64,000 nt of DNA from Pseudanabaena sp. BC1403 (GTDB lineage Bacteria; Cyanobacteriota; Cyanobacteriia; Pseudanabaenales; Pseudanabaenaceae): assembly GCF_002914585.1 (NCBI RefSeq), contig NZ_PDDM01000013.1, forward strand, positions 90,615-154,614, written 5' to 3'. Every line of letters starts with the position of its first letter. The first letter of the stretch is position 1. The translations under genes and the position numbers were made by a program. The notes beneath the pieces were generated by a model. That model made no database searches. It had not been told where the DNA came from and worked only from the letters and a program-made list of their open reading frames with translations. Below, in pieces: positions 63,954 to 64,000 of the stretch.

Positions 63954-64000
63954 CCTGCTTTTTAAAATTAAGCTTGGCATCGAGCTATTTTCCCGTAGGG

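Overview
The window is cyanobacterial chromosome. The motif GCGATCGC (HIP1) recurs throughout, and the gene content is cyanobacterial: a Ycf39-type photosystem II assembly factor, a high-light-inducible-type protein, a lumenal TPM protein of the Psb32 type, a kinase fused to GUN4, and WD40 and pentapeptide-repeat proteins. AT-rich intergenic DNA packed with dispersed hairpin repeats would suit a Pseudanabaena-like filamentous lineage, but that placement is inference. No rRNA, tRNA, CRISPR array, transposase or prophage was seen by eye.

Layout. 1-11300: a zinc module, interrupted by a STAND ATPase/nuclease pair (2764-6198). znuA and the divergent znuCB / small protein-COG0523 GTPase pair each have a near-perfect Zur-type palindrome. 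A second, His-rich COG0523 GTPase and a stand-alone hisI follow. 11288-11775: a four-helix-bundle gene framed by a perfect 33-bp inverted repeat of heptanucleotide units. 11811-14419: an MBOAT/AlgJ-type O-acetylation pair. 14453-32089: mostly housekeeping and envelope genes (PP2C phosphatase, fbp, MFS, DEAD-box helicase, rpsT, nucleoside carrier, ycf39, PerM-type protein, ABC-2 permease, proline iminopeptidase, GT4, YraN). 32291-35464: a SpoIIE phosphatase fused to 14 WD40 repeats. 35620-41059: the str operon (rpsL-rpsG-fusA-tuf) preceded by tpiA. 41906-46514: exbB-exbD-tonB and a TonB-dependent receptor. 46794-54862: mixed genes, including a dihydroneopterin aldolase-RNase H fusion and a zinc-ribbon/kinase/GUN4 protein.

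54900-61338 is the most unusual region: a chaperone-usher-like secretion locus. It has two almost identical secreted pilin-like genes from an 851-bp duplication with about five differences, a second small secreted subunit, a PapD-like chaperone and a large divergent usher-like outer-membrane protein. A palindrome, ATATCAGGG-N4-CCCTGATAT, occurs three times upstream of the pilin genes. A response regulator with two LuxR-type helix-turn-helix regions lies convergently downstream. A lipoprotein amino-acid-type binding protein ends the window.

Intergenic DNA carries several families of small mobile-looking repeats: four copies of a ~103-bp double-hairpin element, elements ending in CAGCAATTCTCATTAT, elements bounded by TAGGACA/TGTCCTA, a ~140-bp C-rich element, and many gene-end hairpins with a GCGC-GAA-GCGC centre. 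All functional calls come from reading motifs; no database search was run.
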